Source: Micromonospora inyonensis (lineage in GTDB: Bacteria; Actinomycetota; Actinomycetes; Mycobacteriales; Micromonosporaceae). From it: DNA of 64,000 nucleotides. The DNA lies in assembly GCF_900091415.1 (NCBI RefSeq), contig NZ_FMHU01000001.1, positions 1,488,001 through 1,552,000 of the forward strand. The letters run 5' to 3'. Both the position numbers and the translations under genes were made by a program. The notes below the pieces were generated by a model that was not told where the DNA came from, did no database searches, and worked only from the letters and a program-made list of their open reading frames with translations. Shown here one piece after another: positions 1 through 10,820 of this stretch. Positions within the stretch are counted from its first letter, which is position 1. Each line of letters opens with the position of its first letter.

Positions 1-1
1 G

Positions 2-958
2 CTGGTACGGCTCGGTGCGGAGTCGGCGGTGATCCGCTGCGCGGTGGTGCACGAGGGCCGGGAACTCCTGATCGAGTTGGAGATCGTCCCCGGCAAGGCC
101 AACCGGGCCCGGCTGGGGCGGTCGCCGGCCCGCCGGGCGCGGGACGTGCTCGGCGCGCTGCGGCTGGTGCTGTTCGCCCCGGAGGACCTGGAACTCGTCC
201 GGGGCGACCCGGCCGAACGCCGCCGCTACCTCGACGACCTGCTGGTGCTCCGCCAACCCCGGTACGCCGGGGTGCGCGCCGACTACGAGCGGGTGGTCAA
301 GCAGCGCAACGCCCTGCTGCGTACCGCGTACCTCGCCCGCAAGACCGGCGGCTCGCGGGGTGGGGACCTCTCCACCCTGGCGGTGTGGGACACCCACCTG
401 GCCCGGCACGGGGCGGAACTCCTCGCCGGGCGGCTGGAGCTGGTCGCCGCGCTCACGCCACACGTGACCAAGGCGTACGACGCGGTCGCCGCCGGGCGGG
501 CGTCCGCGGGGATCGCGTACCGGCCGTCGGTCGAGCTGGGCGAGACGGTGCCGGACCGGGCGACCCTTACCGAGGCGTTGACCGTCGCGCTGGCCGAGGC
601 ACGTACCGCTGAGGTGGATCGCGGCACCACCCTGGTGGGTCCGCACCGGGACGACCTCGCGCTCACCCTCGGGCCGCTGCCCGCCAAGGGGTACGCCAGC
701 CACGGCGAGTCGTGGTCGTTCGCGCTCGCCCTGCGGCTGGCCGCGTACGACCTGCTCCGCTCGGACGGGATCGAGCCGGTGCTGGTGCTCGACGACGTCT
801 TCGCCGAGCTGGACGCCGGCCGCCGGGAGCGGCTGGCGGGCCTGGTCGGCGGGGCCGCCCAGCTCCTGGTGACCTGTGCCGTCGACGACGACGTGCCGGT
901 GGCCCTGCGGGGTGCCCGCTATCACGTCGGCGAGGGGACGGTACGCCGTGTCGGATGA
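2..958 (+). CDS. recF: DNA replication and repair protein RecF, 5' end cut by window
   Basis: RecF is an ABC/SMC-like ATPase that loads RecA at single-strand gaps with RecO and RecR. The frame is open from base 2, so the first part of the gene (Walker A) lies outside the window. Visible are the internal segment [18 protein letters not shown], then [20 protein letters not shown] typical of RecF, the signature-like region [15 protein letters not shown] near base 700, and the Walker B/D-loop [12 protein letters not shown] near base 790. The stop TGA at 956-958 overlaps the start of the next gene, indicating translational coupling in a dnaA-dnaN-recF type operon. Identification is firm; the true start is unseen. 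Confidence 0.95.
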   Translation: MVRLGAESAVIRCAVVHEGRELLIELEIVPGKANRARLGRSPARRARDVLGALRLVLFAPEDLELVRGDPAERRRYLDDLLVLRQPRYAGVRADYERVVKQRNALLRTAYLARKTGGSRGGDLSTLAVWDTHLARHGAELLAGRLELVAALTPHVTKAYDAVAAGRASAGIAYRPSVELGETVPDRATLTEALTVALAEARTAEVDRGTTLVGPHRDDLALTLGPLPAKGYASHGESWSFALALRLAAYDLLRSDGIEPVLVLDDVFAELDAGRRERLAGLVGGAAQLLVTCAVDDDVPVALRGARYHVGEGTVRRVG

Positions 959-1673
959 CCCGATCCTGCCCCGTCCCGCCGCCGGTGCGGCCCGGAGTGC
1001 CGCCGGTCGTGCCCGGGCGGCCGGAACCGGGGGCCGGCGGACCGACGGTTCCGGGGACGGGTCCGGCGGATCCCGAGCCCCCGCGCCCGACCGGGCCGGC
1101 GGGGACCAAACCGCCTCCGGCGGACGCCCTGCGGGAACAGGCGGGAGCACTGGCGTGGACCTGCCGGGCGAAACGTCCGGCCCGCAGTTGGCACGGGCGG
1201 TGCTGGACGCGGCGAAGGCCCGCCGCGAGGCAGCCGCCCCTCGACGGCGCAGCGTGGTGGGTGGCGGCGGGGACGGGCAGCGACGACTGCGCGGCTACTC
1301 GGGGCCGGGACCGGACCCCCGGGATCCGCAGCTGCTCGGCGCGGTCCTCAGCCGGCTGGTGAAGGCCCGGGGCTGGGAGCAGCCAGCGGCGGAGGCCACC
1401 GTCTTCGGCGCGTGGGAACGGGTTGTCGGGCCGGAGATCGCCCAGCACAGCCGGCCGGTGAAGCTGGAGGACGGCGAACTCACCGTCGAGGCGAGGTCGA
1501 CGGCGTGGGCCACCCAGCTCCGCCTGTTGGCCGGTTCACTGCTCCAGAAGATCGCCCGTGAGGTCGGTCACAACGTGGTCCGCAAGCTGCACATCCACGG
1601 CCCCGCCGCGCCGTCCTGGTCGCGAGGTCCCCGACGCGTACGTGGTCGTGGACCCCGCGACACCTACGGCTGA
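948..1673 (+). CDS. DUF721 (DciA-like) family protein
   Basis: About 241 residues from GTG 948, which overlaps the recF stop by 11 bases. The first ~115 residues are low-complexity, rich in Pro, Ala, Gly and Arg. The C-terminal ~100 residues form the DUF721 domain: [19 protein letters not shown], then [33 protein letters not shown] and [19 protein letters not shown]721 proteins sit next to recF/gyrB throughout actinobacteria, and relatives called DciA act in loading or activating the replicative helicase DnaB. That role is inferred from family and position. An earlier in-frame start at 876 would only add residues inside recF and is less likely. Confidence 0.85.
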   Translation: MSDDPILPRPAAGAARSAAGRARAAGTGGRRTDGSGDGSGGSRAPAPDRAGGDQTASGGRPAGTGGSTGVDLPGETSGPQLARAVLDAAKARREAAAPRRRSVVGGGGDGQRRLRGYSGPGPDPRDPQLLGAVLSRLVKARGWEQPAAEATVFGAWERVVGPEIAQHSRPVKLEDGELTVEARSTAWATQLRLLAGSLLQKIAREVGHNVVRKLHIHGPAAPSWSRGPRRVRGRGPRDTYG

Positions 1674-1675
1674 CC

Positions 1676-1698
1676 GCGCGCCCGCGTCCCGGGCGCGC
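1676..1698. terminator. Hairpin between convergent genes
   Basis: A 9-bp perfect inverted repeat (GCGCGCCCG / CGGGCGCGC, loop of 5) starts three bases after the stop of the DUF721 gene and lies before the end of the convergent gene at 1761. There is no T-run on either strand, as is usual for hairpin terminators in very GC-rich actinobacteria. Confidence 0.55.
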
Positions 1699-1760
1699 AG
1701 CCGTCGCCCGGGCAACCGACCCCGGCCCGGGACGTTGTACGAAGGGTGGGAGTGGAACGG

Positions 1761-2315
1761 TCAGGTGGCGGCGTAGACGGCGTAGCCGCGGTCCGCGCAG
1801 CGGCGGTAGAAGGCGGCCAGGACGGCCAGCTCGGCGCAGGTGAAGCTCCACTGCGGCGGGTCGCCGGCCTCGTCGCGGAGGCCGTCGAGCCGGGCGTCGA
1901 GCCAGCGGAGCTGCTGCTCGGCGAGGCGACCGTCGCCCAGCAGTTCGCGCAGCACGGTGCTGACCGACTCGAAGGTGACCGCCTCCCCGTGCTCGCGGTG
2001 CCGGACGACGAACCGCTCCAGCCCGTCGGCGATCCAGGCGCAGCCGTCCGGGTCGATCACCGGGTCCTCGTCCTCGGCGGCGTTCTCGGTGGCGTAGAGC
2101 ACATTCTCCAGGCCGAGCAGGAGATCCACGAGTTCCGTGTAGGCCGTCGCCCGGACCGTGCCGGTCTTGGCGATCAGCTCGGCGAGAGCCGCGGTCGGCG
2201 CGGAGATCCGGGGCATCTCCACGATCTCGCCGAAATCCACGAACCCGGCCGGTGCCACCGGGTCGTAGAACCGGCCGGTCCGCGGCCAGACCACCGCGAC
2301 GTTGTCCAGCCCCAT
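1761..2315 (-). CDS. Conserved hypothetical protein, 184 aa
   Basis: Soluble, acidic 184-residue protein starting at ATG 2315 with a good ribosome site (AGAGGTG) about six bases upstream. It contains an acidic stretch ATENAAEDEDPVIDPDGCAW and a C-terminal Trp/Phe/Tyr-containing region (WSFTCAELAVLAAFYRRCAD) that looks helical. I do not recognise a named family, no catalytic motif is evident, and there is no signal peptide or membrane segment. It is transcribed away from gyrB and converges on the recF operon, separated by a hairpin. Codon use matches its neighbours, so it is probably a genuine resident gene. Confidence 0.7.
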   Translation of the reverse strand: MGLDNVAVVWPRTGRFYDPVAPAGFVDFGEIVEMPRISAPTAALAELIAKTGTVRATAYTELVDLLLGLENVLYATENAAEDEDPVIDPDGCAWIADGLERFVVRHREHGEAVTFESVSTVLRELLGDGRLAEQQLRWLDARLDGLRDEAGDPPQWSFTCAELAVLAAFYRRCADRGYAVYAAT

Positions 2316-2856
2316 CGGGCGTCACCTCTTAAGCGCACGTGTCGAGCCAGTCGGTCCGATCGTCCGATTCTGCCGTCTAAAGATCAAGTGCGGCACCCCG
2401 GGCGGCGCCCCAAGGTACGGCACCGTGCGTACTCGGCGCGACCCCGCGGCGTACTCGTCGCGGGTGGTGTCGGTGGGCCGACCGTCGGCAACCGCGCCCA
2501 CGATCAGGGCCGCTCGTGTAGGGGGAGTTGCGGGTGGCGCGATTCGGGCCGCAGCGGAGGTCTGAGCCGCCTTCAAGGGGTGCCGAGTGGTGGTTATGTC
2601 GGCTGCGCACAGTAGGATTGGAGGTGAGACGAAGATCTGACGCGGAGCGACGCCACGGACCCCGCCGGGCCCCGACGCGCCCGTGTCGCATCGAGTTGAT
2701 CGCGATCCGCGGGCAACCGCGGCGACCGGCGCGTTCGGCCCGTACCCCGGAACATACCCGGTGCCGGTCCATGCGCCCGACGTCGCGTCCTGTCCGCCGA
2801 ACCCGCGCCCGACGCGCCCTCTGAGGGGAGCGGACGGCGCGAGAAAGTGGCCGAGG
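2316..2856. other. 541-base divergent intergenic region upstream of gyrB
   Basis: No convincing gene. It must hold the promoters for gyrB and for the leftward gene at 1761-2315. A stretch of lower GC around 2575-2640 is the most promoter-like part. The gyrB leader from there is over 200 bases long and ends in the purine-rich stretch before GTG 2857. In-frame codons upstream of 2857 are open, but their composition (basic, Pro/Arg-rich) and lack of conserved GyrB sequence argue against an N-terminal extension. Confidence 0.5.
2590..2618 (+). promoter_or_regulatory. Possible gyrB promoter
   Basis: TAGGAT at 2613-2618 is a good actinobacterial -10 element, with a weak GTGGTT-like -35 at 2590-2595 (17-base spacer). 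It lies in the AT-richer part of the intergenic region. Weak evidence without transcription-start data. Confidence 0.3.
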
Positions 2857-4803
<1,947 letters not shown>

Positions 4804-4817
4804 CGGTTGCCGGCGGA

Positions 4818-4838
4818 CCGCCGGGAAGCCCCCGGCGG
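4818..4838 (+). terminator. Hairpin after gyrB
   Basis: Perfect 8-bp stem CCGCCGGG / CCCGGCGG with a 5-base loop, 14 bases after the gyrB stop. There is no T-run. It suggests attenuation or termination between gyrB and gyrA. Confidence 0.5.
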
Positions 4839-4843
4839 TTCAC

Positions 4844-4895
4844 CGGTCCACAGGGTTATCCACAGCTTCGACGGTATCCACAGCCGTTATCCACA
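4844..4895 (+). promoter_or_regulatory. Cluster of DnaA-box-like sites between gyrB and gyrA
   Basis: Two perfect consensus DnaA boxes TTATCCACA lie at 4856-4864 and 4887-4895. A one-mismatch box GTATCCACA lies at 4874-4882, and a weaker CGGTCCACA at 4844-4852. All four share one orientation, with start-to-start spacing of 12, 18 and 13 bases. They fill the leader of gyrA (start 4932). Such a cluster could bind DnaA, either to regulate gyrA by the initiation cycle or to titrate DnaA near the origin. Binding is inferred from the motif only. Confidence 0.7.
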
Positions 4896-4931
4896 GCACG
4901 AAAACGACTCTGAGTCTGATAAGGGTTAACA

Positions 4932-7900
4932 GTGACCGATACTCCCGAGTCCACCCCTAACGAGCCGGAGACCCCGGAGGCCGCCGCCACGGTAGTGGCG
5001 CACGACCGGATCGAGCCGGTCGGCCTCGAGGTGGAGATGCAGCGCTCCTACCTCGACTACGCGATGAGCGTCATCGTCGGGCGGGCGCTGCCGGACGTGC
5101 GGGACGGGCTCAAGCCGGTCCACCGCAAGATCCTCTACGCCATGTTCGACTCCGGCTACCGGCCGGACCGCGGTTACGTGAAGTGCTCCCGCGTCGTCGG
5201 CGACGTGATGGGGCAGTTCCACCCGCACGGCGACTCGGCGATCTACGACGCGCTGGTCCGGATGGCGCAGCCCTGGTCACTGCGGTACCCGCTGGTCGAC
5301 GGCAACGGCAACTTCGGGTCGCCCGGAAACGATCCGGCCGCCGCCATGCGCTACTGTTTGACAGGAGATGCCCGGATCCGTACCGCTGACGGGTCGGTCC
5401 GGATCGACCAGGTCGTGCCCGGCGCGGCACCGAGCAGCGAGACCGAGATCGACCTGAAGGTCCGCGACCGCAACGGCGACTTGGTCCGCGCCACCCGGTT
5501 CTTCCACTCCGGTGAGCACCCCACGCTGCGGCTGCGCACCCGCGAGGGGTACGAGCTGACCGGCACCCACAACCACCCGGTGCTCTGCCTGGTGGACGTG
5601 GCCGGCGTGCCCACCCTGCTCTGGAAGCTGCTCGCGGAGGTTGCCGCAGGCGACCGGGTGGTGCTCCAGCGGTCCGTTCCGGACGAGATCGGCTACCCGA
5701 TGCTGGAGCACGTCGAGGCCGCTGTCCTCGCCGGTGCCTTCGTCAGCGAGGGCTGGGTCTCCGAGGGGCGAGCCGGCTTCAACAACACCGACCGGGAGTT
5801 CTTCGTCCGGGTGCTCGCCGCCTACGACCTCGCCGTCGGTGGCCCCCGGTACGTCGCCCAGCGCACCATCGCCTCCGGCAGCCTCCTGCACGAACTCGAC
5901 GTCCAGGACCTGACCGCCCTGCGGGCGAGCATCCTCGGCGAGCTGGTCGGGGCGCGGAGCGCGGCGAAGTTCGTACCGGAGTTCGTCTGGCAGGGGCCAG
6001 CTGCAATCAAGCGGGCCTTCCTCCAGGCGCTCTTCGAGGGGGACGGTTCCTCCTCGTTGCTGCCGCGCAACAGCATCCAGATCTCGTACTCGACCCGCAG
6101 CGACCGCATGGCCCGCGAGGTCCAGCAGCTGCTGCTGGAGTTCGGCGTGGTGAGCAGGCAGTGTCGGTACGACCACGGCGAGATCAAGGTCGTGGTGACC
6201 AACCGCCGCGACGCCCGGATCTTCGCCCAGCAGGTCGGCTTCCTCGGCCGTAAGCAGGCCAAGCTGGAATCCGAGCTGGCCTCGGTGCCGCAGACCAGCA
6301 CCGCTCTCTCCGCCGACCACGTGCCCTTCGTGGCCGACTTCGTCCGGGCGCACGGTGCCACCCGCTGGACCGAGCGGGACTGGCTGCGCCGGCACAACGT
6401 CGACCGGATCGAGCGCTGGGAACGCGACCGCGAGGAGGTCGCCTCCAGGATCACCGAGGCCGACGTGCTCGATGTGGTCGAGCCGCTGGTGGACGGGCGC
6501 TTCTACTACGCCGAGGTGGCGGAGGTCGAGGACGCCGGCGTCCAGGCGGTCTACAGCATCCGGGTCGACACCGACGACCACTCGTTCGTCTCCGACGGCT
6601 TCGTCAGCCACAACACCGAGTGCAAGCTGGACCCGCTGGCGATGGAGATGCTGCGGGACATCGACGAGGACACCGTCGACCTCCAGGACAACTACGACGG
6701 CCGGGCCAAGGAGCCCACCATCCTGCCGTCGCGGATCCCGAACCTGCTGATCAACGGGTCCGAGGGCATCGCGGTCGGCATGGCCACCAAGATCCCTCCG
6801 CACAACCTGCGCGAGATCGGCGCGGCGGTGCAGTGGTGCCTGGAGAACCCGGAGGAGGACGAGGCCACCACCCTCGACGCGCTGCTGGAGATCGTCAAGG
6901 GCCCGGACTTCCCGACCCACGGCCTGATCGTCGGCACCACCGCCATCCAGGACGCGTACCGGACCGGCCGCGGCTCGATCCGGATGCGCGCCGTGGTGGA
7001 GGTCGAGGAGGACAAGCGGGGTCGTCCCTGCCTGGTCGTCAGCGAGCTGCCCTATCAGGTCAACCCGGACAACCTCGCCGAGCGGATCGCCGAGCTGATC
7101 AAGGAGGGGAAGCTCGGCGGCATCGCCGACATCCGGGACGAGTCCTCCGGGCGTACCGGCATGCGGATCGTGCTGGTGCTCAAGCGCGACGCGGTCGCCA
7201 AGGTGGTGCTGAACAACCTCTACAAGCACACCCAGCTCCAGGAGACCTTCGGCGCCAACATGCTGGCGCTGGTCGACGGCGTGCCGCGCACGCTCAACCT
7301 CGCGCAGTTCATCCGCTACTACGTCGAGCACCAGATCGAGGTCATCCGGCGACGGACGGCGTTCCGGCTGCGCAAGGCCGAGGAGCGGGCGCACATCCTG
7401 CGCGGTCTGTCCAAGGCGCTGGACGCGCTGGACGAGGTGATCGCCCTGATCCGGCGCTCGCCCACCGTCGAGGACGCCCGGCAGGGCCTGATCCAGCTGC
7501 TGACGATCGACGAGATCCAGGCGACCGCGATCCTGGACATGCAGCTGCGTCGTCTCGCCGCTCTGGAGCGGCAGCGGATCCTGGACGACCTGGCGAAGCT
7601 CGAGATCGAGATCGCCGACCTGAAGGACATCCTGGCGAAGCCGGAGCGGCAGCGGAAGATCGTCTCCGAGGAGCTGGGCGAGATCGTCGCCAAGTGGGGC
7701 GACGAGCGGCGTACGAAGATCGTGCCGTTCGACGGCGAGGTCTCCATGGAGGACCTGATCGCCCGCGAGGACGTCGTGGTAACCATCACCCGGACCGGGT
7801 ACGCCAAGCGGACCAAGGTCGACCTCTACCGCTCCCAGCGCCGGGGCGGCAAGGGCGTCAGCGGCGCCACGCTGCGGCAGGACGACATCGTCAGCCACTT

Positions 7901-8711
7901 CTTCGTCTGCTCCACCCACGACTGGATCCTGTTCTTCACCAACAAGGGTCGGGTCTACCGGGCCAAGGCGTACGAGCTTCCGGAGGCCAGTAGGGTGGCC
8001 AAGGGCCAGCACGTGGCCAATCTGCTCGCCTTCCAACCGGAGGAGCAGATCGCACAGATCATCGAGATCCCGAACTACCAGGTAGCCCCCTATCTGGTAC
8101 TGGCCACGAAGAACGGCCTGGTGAAGAAGACGAAGCTCGAGGAGTTCGACTCCAACCGCTCGGGCGGCATCATCGCGATCAACCTGCGCGACGAGGACGA
8201 GCTGGTCGGCGCTGCCCTGTGCGCGCCGGACGACGACCTGCTGCTCGTTTCGAAGAACGCCCAGGCCATCCGGTTCAACGCGGGTGACGAGACGCTGCGA
8301 CCGATGGGGCGGGCGACCACGGGCGTGATCGGCATGCGCTTCAGTGACGAAGACGAACTGCTGGCCATGGAGGTCGTCCGGGAGGGCATGGACGTCCTGG
8401 TGGCCACCAACGGGGGATATGCGAAACGGACCCCCATCGAGGAATACCCGGTGCAGGGCCGGGGAGGTAAGGGCGTGTTGACCGCGAAGATCACAGAGCG
8501 CCGCGGGGGTCTTGTCGGCGCGGTCGTGATCAGTCCGGACGACGAGCTCCTCGCGATCACCAGCAACGGTGGCGTCATCCGGACTCCGGTGAAGCCTGTA
8601 CGCCGTACGCGGGATCGGAACACAATGGGGGTCAAGCTGATGGACCTCCCGGACGGCGTAACCATCGTGGCGATTGCTCGCAATGCCGACGAGCCTGACG
8701 AACAGGACTAG
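4932..8711 (+). CDS. gyrA: DNA gyrase subunit A with in-frame intein
   Basis: The 1259-residue precursor starts at GTG 4932 with AAGGG six bases upstream. The exteins make a normal ~839-residue GyrA. The N-extein has [20 protein letters not shown] and [16 protein letters not shown], running to AAMRY, whose Tyr141 is the DNA-cleaving tyrosine. The intein follows (residues 142-561), and the C-extein resumes with [19 protein letters not shown]. The C-terminal beta-pinwheel has the GyrA box QRRGGKGV and repeated blades. The intein must be spliced out to restore Y-T at the catalytic site, so every active gyrase depends on splicing. The stop at 8711 is followed three bases later by the next start codon. 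Confidence 0.97.
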   Translation: MTDTPESTPNEPETPEAAATVVAHDRIEPVGLEVEMQRSYLDYAMSVIVGRALPDVRDGLKPVHRKILYAMFDSGYRPDRGYVKCSRVVGDVMGQFHPHGDSAIYDALVRMAQPWSLRYPLVDGNGNFGSPGNDPAAAMRYCLTGDARIRTADGSVRIDQVVPGAAPSSETEIDLKVRDRNGDLVRATRFFHSGEHPTLRLRTREGYELTGTHNHPVLCLVDVAGVPTLLWKLLAEVAAGDRVVLQRSVPDEIGYPMLEHVEAAVLAGAFVSEGWVSEGRAGFNNTDREFFVRVLAAYDLAVGGPRYVAQRTIASGSLLHELDVQDLTALRASILGELVGARSAAKFVPEFVWQGPAAIKRAFLQALFEGDGSSSLLPRNSIQISYSTRSDRMAREVQQLLLEFGVVSRQCRYDHGEIKVVVTNRRDARIFAQQVGFLGRKQAKLESELASVPQTSTALSADHVPFVADFVRAHGATRWTERDWLRRHNVDRIERWERDREEVASRITEADVLDVVEPLVDGRFYYAEVAEVEDAGVQAVYSIRVDTDDHSFVSDGFVSHNTECKLDPLAMEMLRDIDEDTVDLQDNYDGRAKEPTILPSRIPNLLINGSEGIAVGMATKIPPHNLREIGAAVQWCLENPEEDEATTLDALLEIVKGPDFPTHGLIVGTTAIQDAYRTGRGSIRMRAVVEVEEDKRGRPCLVVSELPYQVNPDNLAERIAELIKEGKLGGIADIRDESSGRTGMRIVLVLKRDAVAKVVLNNLYKHTQLQETFGANMLALVDGVPRTLNLAQFIRYYVEHQIEVIRRRTAFRLRKAEERAHILRGLSKALDALDEVIALIRRSPTVEDARQGLIQLLTIDEIQATAILDMQLRRLAALERQRILDDLAKLEIEIADLKDILAKPERQRKIVSEELGEIVAKWGDERRTKIVPFDGEVSMEDLIAREDVVVTITRTGYAKRTKVDLYRSQRRGGKGVSGATLRQDDIVSHFFVCSTHDWILFFTNKGRVYRAKAYELPEASRVAKGQHVANLLAFQPEEQIAQIIEIPNYQVAPYLVLATKNGLVKKTKLEEFDSNRSGGIIAINLRDEDELVGAALCAPDDDLLLVSKNAQAIRFNAGDETLRPMGRATTGVIGMRFSDEDELLAMEVVREGMDVLVATNGGYAKRTPIEEYPVQGRGGKGVLTAKITERRGGLVGAVVISPDDELLAITSNGGVIRTPVKPVRRTRDRNTMGVKLMDLPDGVTIVAIARNADEPDEQD
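5355..6614 (+). other. GyrA intein with LAGLIDADG-type homing endonuclease (420 aa)
   Basis: Starts with Cys ([13 protein letters not shown], splicing block A) directly after GyrA Tyr141 and ends in [10 protein letters not shown] before the +1 Thr. Block B has TGTHNHPVL at intein residues 69-77. The C-terminal blocks are [13 protein letters not shown] and [13 protein letters not shown], with the penultimate His and terminal Asn needed for cyclisation. Dodecapeptide endonuclease motifs lie near residues 125-133 (LAGAFVSEG) and 223-232 (LQALFEGDG); both keep an acidic residue, so the nuclease may be active. This is the same insertion point used by mycobacterial GyrA inteins. All splicing residues are present. 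Confidence 0.95.
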
Positions 8712-8714
8712 TTG

Positions 8715-9593
8715 ATGACGGAGACACAGGCGAAGTCGGGGAACAAGGGGACCTCGGCCAACCCGGTCGACGAGGATGCCGCGAAGGGCGGTGCGTCCGC
8801 GTCCGGACGCGCCGCCGTAGGTCGGGCGACGGTTCCCGCCGACGCGCCTGCCCCGAAGTTCACCCGGGCTCCCGGCATGACACCACCGCCGGACAAGCCC
8901 GCCGCCGACTCGGGCAAGGGCGACCGGACCGAGGCGATCGACGTCGACGCGCCGACATCGGCCGGGATGACAACGGCCCCCGGTGCGGCCCGTCCGGCCA
9001 CGACGACACAGCCGATCGCCGTGAAGGCGGCACAGGCCGCGGCCACGGGTACCCAACCGCGGGTCGGGGCCGGCACCCCGCTGGACACCGCGCGGCCGGG
9101 GGTGGCCCGGCCCAACGGCGGCGGGCTGCCGCCGGGGGTCGGCGGTGCCGCGGCGGTCGGGGCTGCCCGGGTCAACGACGCGGTACGCGCCGCGCGCAGC
9201 TCGGTCAGCTCCGCAGCCTCGCGTGGTCCCCGTCGGGCCCGGCTGAACCTCAAGCGGATCGACCCGTGGTCCGTCATGAAGTTCACCTTCGCGGTCTCCG
9301 TGGTGCTCTTCATCGTCGTCGTGGTCGCCACGTCGGTGCTCTACCTCGCCCTCGATGCGATGGGTGTGTTCCAGAGCGTCAACGAGAGCCTGACCGACCT
9401 GGTCAGCGCCGGCGGTGGACAGGGCACGGACGGTTTCCAGATCACCGCCAAGGGCGTGATCCTCAGCTCGGCGCTGCTCGGGCTGGTCAACGTCGTCCTG
9501 TTCACGGCGCTCGCCACGCTGGGGGCGTTCGTCTACAACGTCTGCGCCGACCTGGTCGGCGGGGTCGAACTCACCCTCGCCGAGCGGGACTGA
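8715..9593 (+). CDS. DUF3566 membrane protein
   Basis: 292 residues from ATG 8715, four bases after the gyrA stop, so it is almost certainly cotranscribed. The first ~170 residues are disordered and rich in Ala, Pro, Gly and Thr. The C-terminal ~115 residues are the DUF3566 domain: LKRIDPWSVMKFTFAVSV enters a first membrane helix, followed by an extracytoplasmic loop (ALDAMGVFQSVNESLTDLV, GFQITAKGV), a second helix (LLGLVNVVLFTALATLGAFV) and VCADLVGGVELTLAERD. This gene follows gyrA in most actinobacteria. Its function is not established. Confidence 0.9.
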   Translation: MTETQAKSGNKGTSANPVDEDAAKGGASASGRAAVGRATVPADAPAPKFTRAPGMTPPPDKPAADSGKGDRTEAIDVDAPTSAGMTTAPGAARPATTTQPIAVKAAQAAATGTQPRVGAGTPLDTARPGVARPNGGGLPPGVGGAAAVGAARVNDAVRAARSSVSSAASRGPRRARLNLKRIDPWSVMKFTFAVSVVLFIVVVVATSVLYLALDAMGVFQSVNESLTDLVSAGGGQGTDGFQITAKGVILSSALLGLVNVVLFTALATLGAFVYNVCADLVGGVELTLAERD

Positions 9594-9613
9594 GTCGGCC
9601 CGAAGGGCTGGTC

Positions 9614-9648
9614 ACGCCGGGGCGCCGCGAAAGCGGTCGCCCCGGCGT
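9614..9648 (+). terminator. Hairpin after the gyrA-DUF3566 operon
   Basis: Perfect 11-bp stem ACGCCGGGGCG / CGCCCCGGCGT with a 13-base loop, 20 bases after the DUF3566 stop and before tRNA-Ile. It probably ends the gyrase transcript. Confidence 0.65.
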
Positions 9649-9744
9649 TGGTCATGCAGGTAGGTTCGTCAGCAGACGGTGCGCGAGGTCCGACCCCGAT
9701 TTGGGGCCCGACGCACGGATGGGTTAATGTTGCTCGTCGCGCAC

Positions 9745-9818
9745 GGGGCTATAGCTCAGTCGGTTAGAGCGCAGAGCTGATAACTCTGAGGTCGCTGGTT
9801 CGATTCCAGCTAGCCCCA
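9745..9818 (+). tRNA. tRNA-Ile (anticodon GAT)
   Basis: 74-nt cloverleaf: acceptor GGGGCTA / TAGCCCC, D-arm with AGCTCAGTCGGTTAGAGC, anticodon stem CAGAG / CTCTG around CTGATAA (anticodon GAT at 9779-9781), and T-arm GCTGG TTCGATT CCAGC. Discriminator A at 9818; CCA is not fully encoded. It reads ATC/ATT codons and sits in the conserved gyrA-tRNA-Ile-tRNA-Ala arrangement. Confidence 0.97.
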
Positions 9819-9858
9819 CCGCATACCGTCCGACGGCAGTCGAGCGAGGGGACGCCCC

Positions 9859-9987
9859 ATGGTGAAGAAGCTTCTGTTGCTGGTCGGCGTCGTCGGCGTG
9901 GCGGTTGTCGTTGCCCAGCGGATCAAGGCGTCGAACGACGAGCGCGCCCTGTGGCACGAGGCGACCACCGCCCCCGACCTCCGGTAA
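9859..9987 (+). CDS. DLW-39 family small protein, 42 aa
   Basis: ATG 9859 opens a 42-residue protein starting MVKKLLLLVGVVGVAVVVAQ, a single membrane helix or signal anchor, followed by a short charged tail with ERALWHEATTAPDLR. This matches the actinobacterial DLW-39 family, named after a conserved motif around the tail Trp, whose members lie between tRNA-Ile and tRNA-Ala near gyrA. The ribosome site GAGGGGACG is upstream. Function unknown; likely an inner-membrane microprotein. Confidence 0.85.
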   Translation: MVKKLLLLVGVVGVAVVVAQRIKASNDERALWHEATTAPDLR

Positions 9988-10021
9988 GGTTCGACCCAGG
10001 GCGGTCACTCTCCGTCCGTTC

Positions 10022-10094
10022 GGGGCCCTAGCTCAACTGGCAGAGCACTGCCTTTGCAAGGCAGGGGTTAGGGGTTCGAGTCCCCTGGGCTCCA
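10022..10094 (+). tRNA. tRNA-Ala (anticodon TGC)
   Basis: 73-nt cloverleaf with acceptor GGGGCCC / GGGCTCC, including the G3-U70 wobble pair that is the alanine identity element. The anticodon loop is TTTGCAA with TGC at 10055-10057. T-arm AGGGG TTCGAGT CCCCT. Discriminator A at 10094. Confidence 0.97.
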
Positions 10095-10207
10095 CGCAAT
10101 TCTGTGAGCTGCTGGTTCGTGGCCGGAGGTGGTCAGCATGCGAACCATCGGCGCGGCGTGTGTCGGAACGGTGGACACCGAGGCGACTTTTGGTCATGCT
10201 TGTGACC

Positions 10208-10492
10208 ATGACAACGCTACCGTTGGGGGAAGTGAAAACCCGTCTCTCTGAACTTGTAGGTCGGGTGCACGACCACCACGAGCGGGTGACCGTGACGGTG
10301 CATGGTAGGCCGTCTGCCGTGCTGGTTTCGGTCGAGGACCTGGAGCGTCTGGAGGAGACCGTCGCGGTTCTTGGAGATGCGGGCACCCTGCGACGGCTGG
10401 CCGACTCCGATGCGGAACTGGCCCGAGGTGAAGAGGTCTCCGCCGACCAGCTCGCCGAGACCATTCGCGCCCGTCGCGCCTCGGCCGCGTGA
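10208..10492 (+). CDS. Phd/YefM-type antitoxin
   Basis: 94 residues from ATG 10208 (an in-frame ATG at 10196 would add four). The N-terminal ~60 residues are typical of the Phd/YefM fold that binds operator DNA: TTLPLGEVKTRLSELVGRV, then VTVTVHGRPSAVLVSVEDLERLEETVAVL. The C-terminal third is an acidic/charged tail (DSDAELARGEEVSADQLAETI) that would wrap the toxin. It overlaps the following RelE-type toxin reading frame by four bases (GTGA), the classical coupling of such modules. The antitoxin itself appears intact. Confidence 0.85.
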   Translation: MTTLPLGEVKTRLSELVGRVHDHHERVTVTVHGRPSAVLVSVEDLERLEETVAVLGDAGTLRRLADSDAELARGEEVSADQLAETIRARRASAA

Positions 10493-10775
10493 ACCGGCGG
10501 CTGCCGGAAGATCCGTACACGCTTCGCACCACTCCGACCGTCCGCCGAGCGCTGGCCGAACGTTTGCCAGAGGCCGTCGCGGTTGCCGCGTACGAGTTCA
10601 TGACCGGGACCTTGGGCAGGAGCCCTACCGGGTCGGGAAGCGCTTGCTGCCGCCATTGGCGGATCGGTTCACCGCCCGGCGAGGCACCTACCGGATCATT
10701 TACCGCGTCGACGACCACAACCGCACCGTGACGGTCGTGGATATTGATCACCGAAGGGATGTTTACCGCTCCTGA
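10489..10775 (+). pseudogene. RelE/ParE-type toxin, frameshifted
   Basis: GTG 10489 overlaps the antitoxin stop. The first ~43 codons read normally (TPTVRRALAERLPEAVAVAAYEFMTG). The conserved toxin core then continues in a different frame, GQEPYRVGKRLLPPLADRF and RGTYRIIYRVDDHNRTVTVV, to a stop at 10773-10775. One indel near 10,612-10,622 accounts for this. The catalytic-type basic residues (RVGKRL, RRGTYR) are present in the second frame. Either the toxin has been inactivated or the base call is wrong; a programmed shift has no obvious slippery signal. Confidence 0.75.
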
Positions 10776-10820
10776 CACCCCTGGTCTTTTCTGCTTGATG
10801 GTGCCAGGGCATTCAGTATC

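Noticed and set aside
4844..4895. Calling the DnaA-box cluster oriC
   Set aside because: Only four boxes, no AT-rich unwinding element, and the expected origin lies upstream of dnaN outside the window.
5277..9056. Long open frame antisense to gyrA/DUF3566
   Set aside because: Mirror frame produced by strong third-position GC; its translation is low-complexity and repeats the gyrA pattern in reverse, whereas the sense strand encodes unmistakable GyrA.
10489..10775. Programmed ribosomal frameshift in the toxin gene
   Set aside because: No slippery heptamer or following structure is evident at the break, and neighbouring genes show similar unprogrammed breaks.
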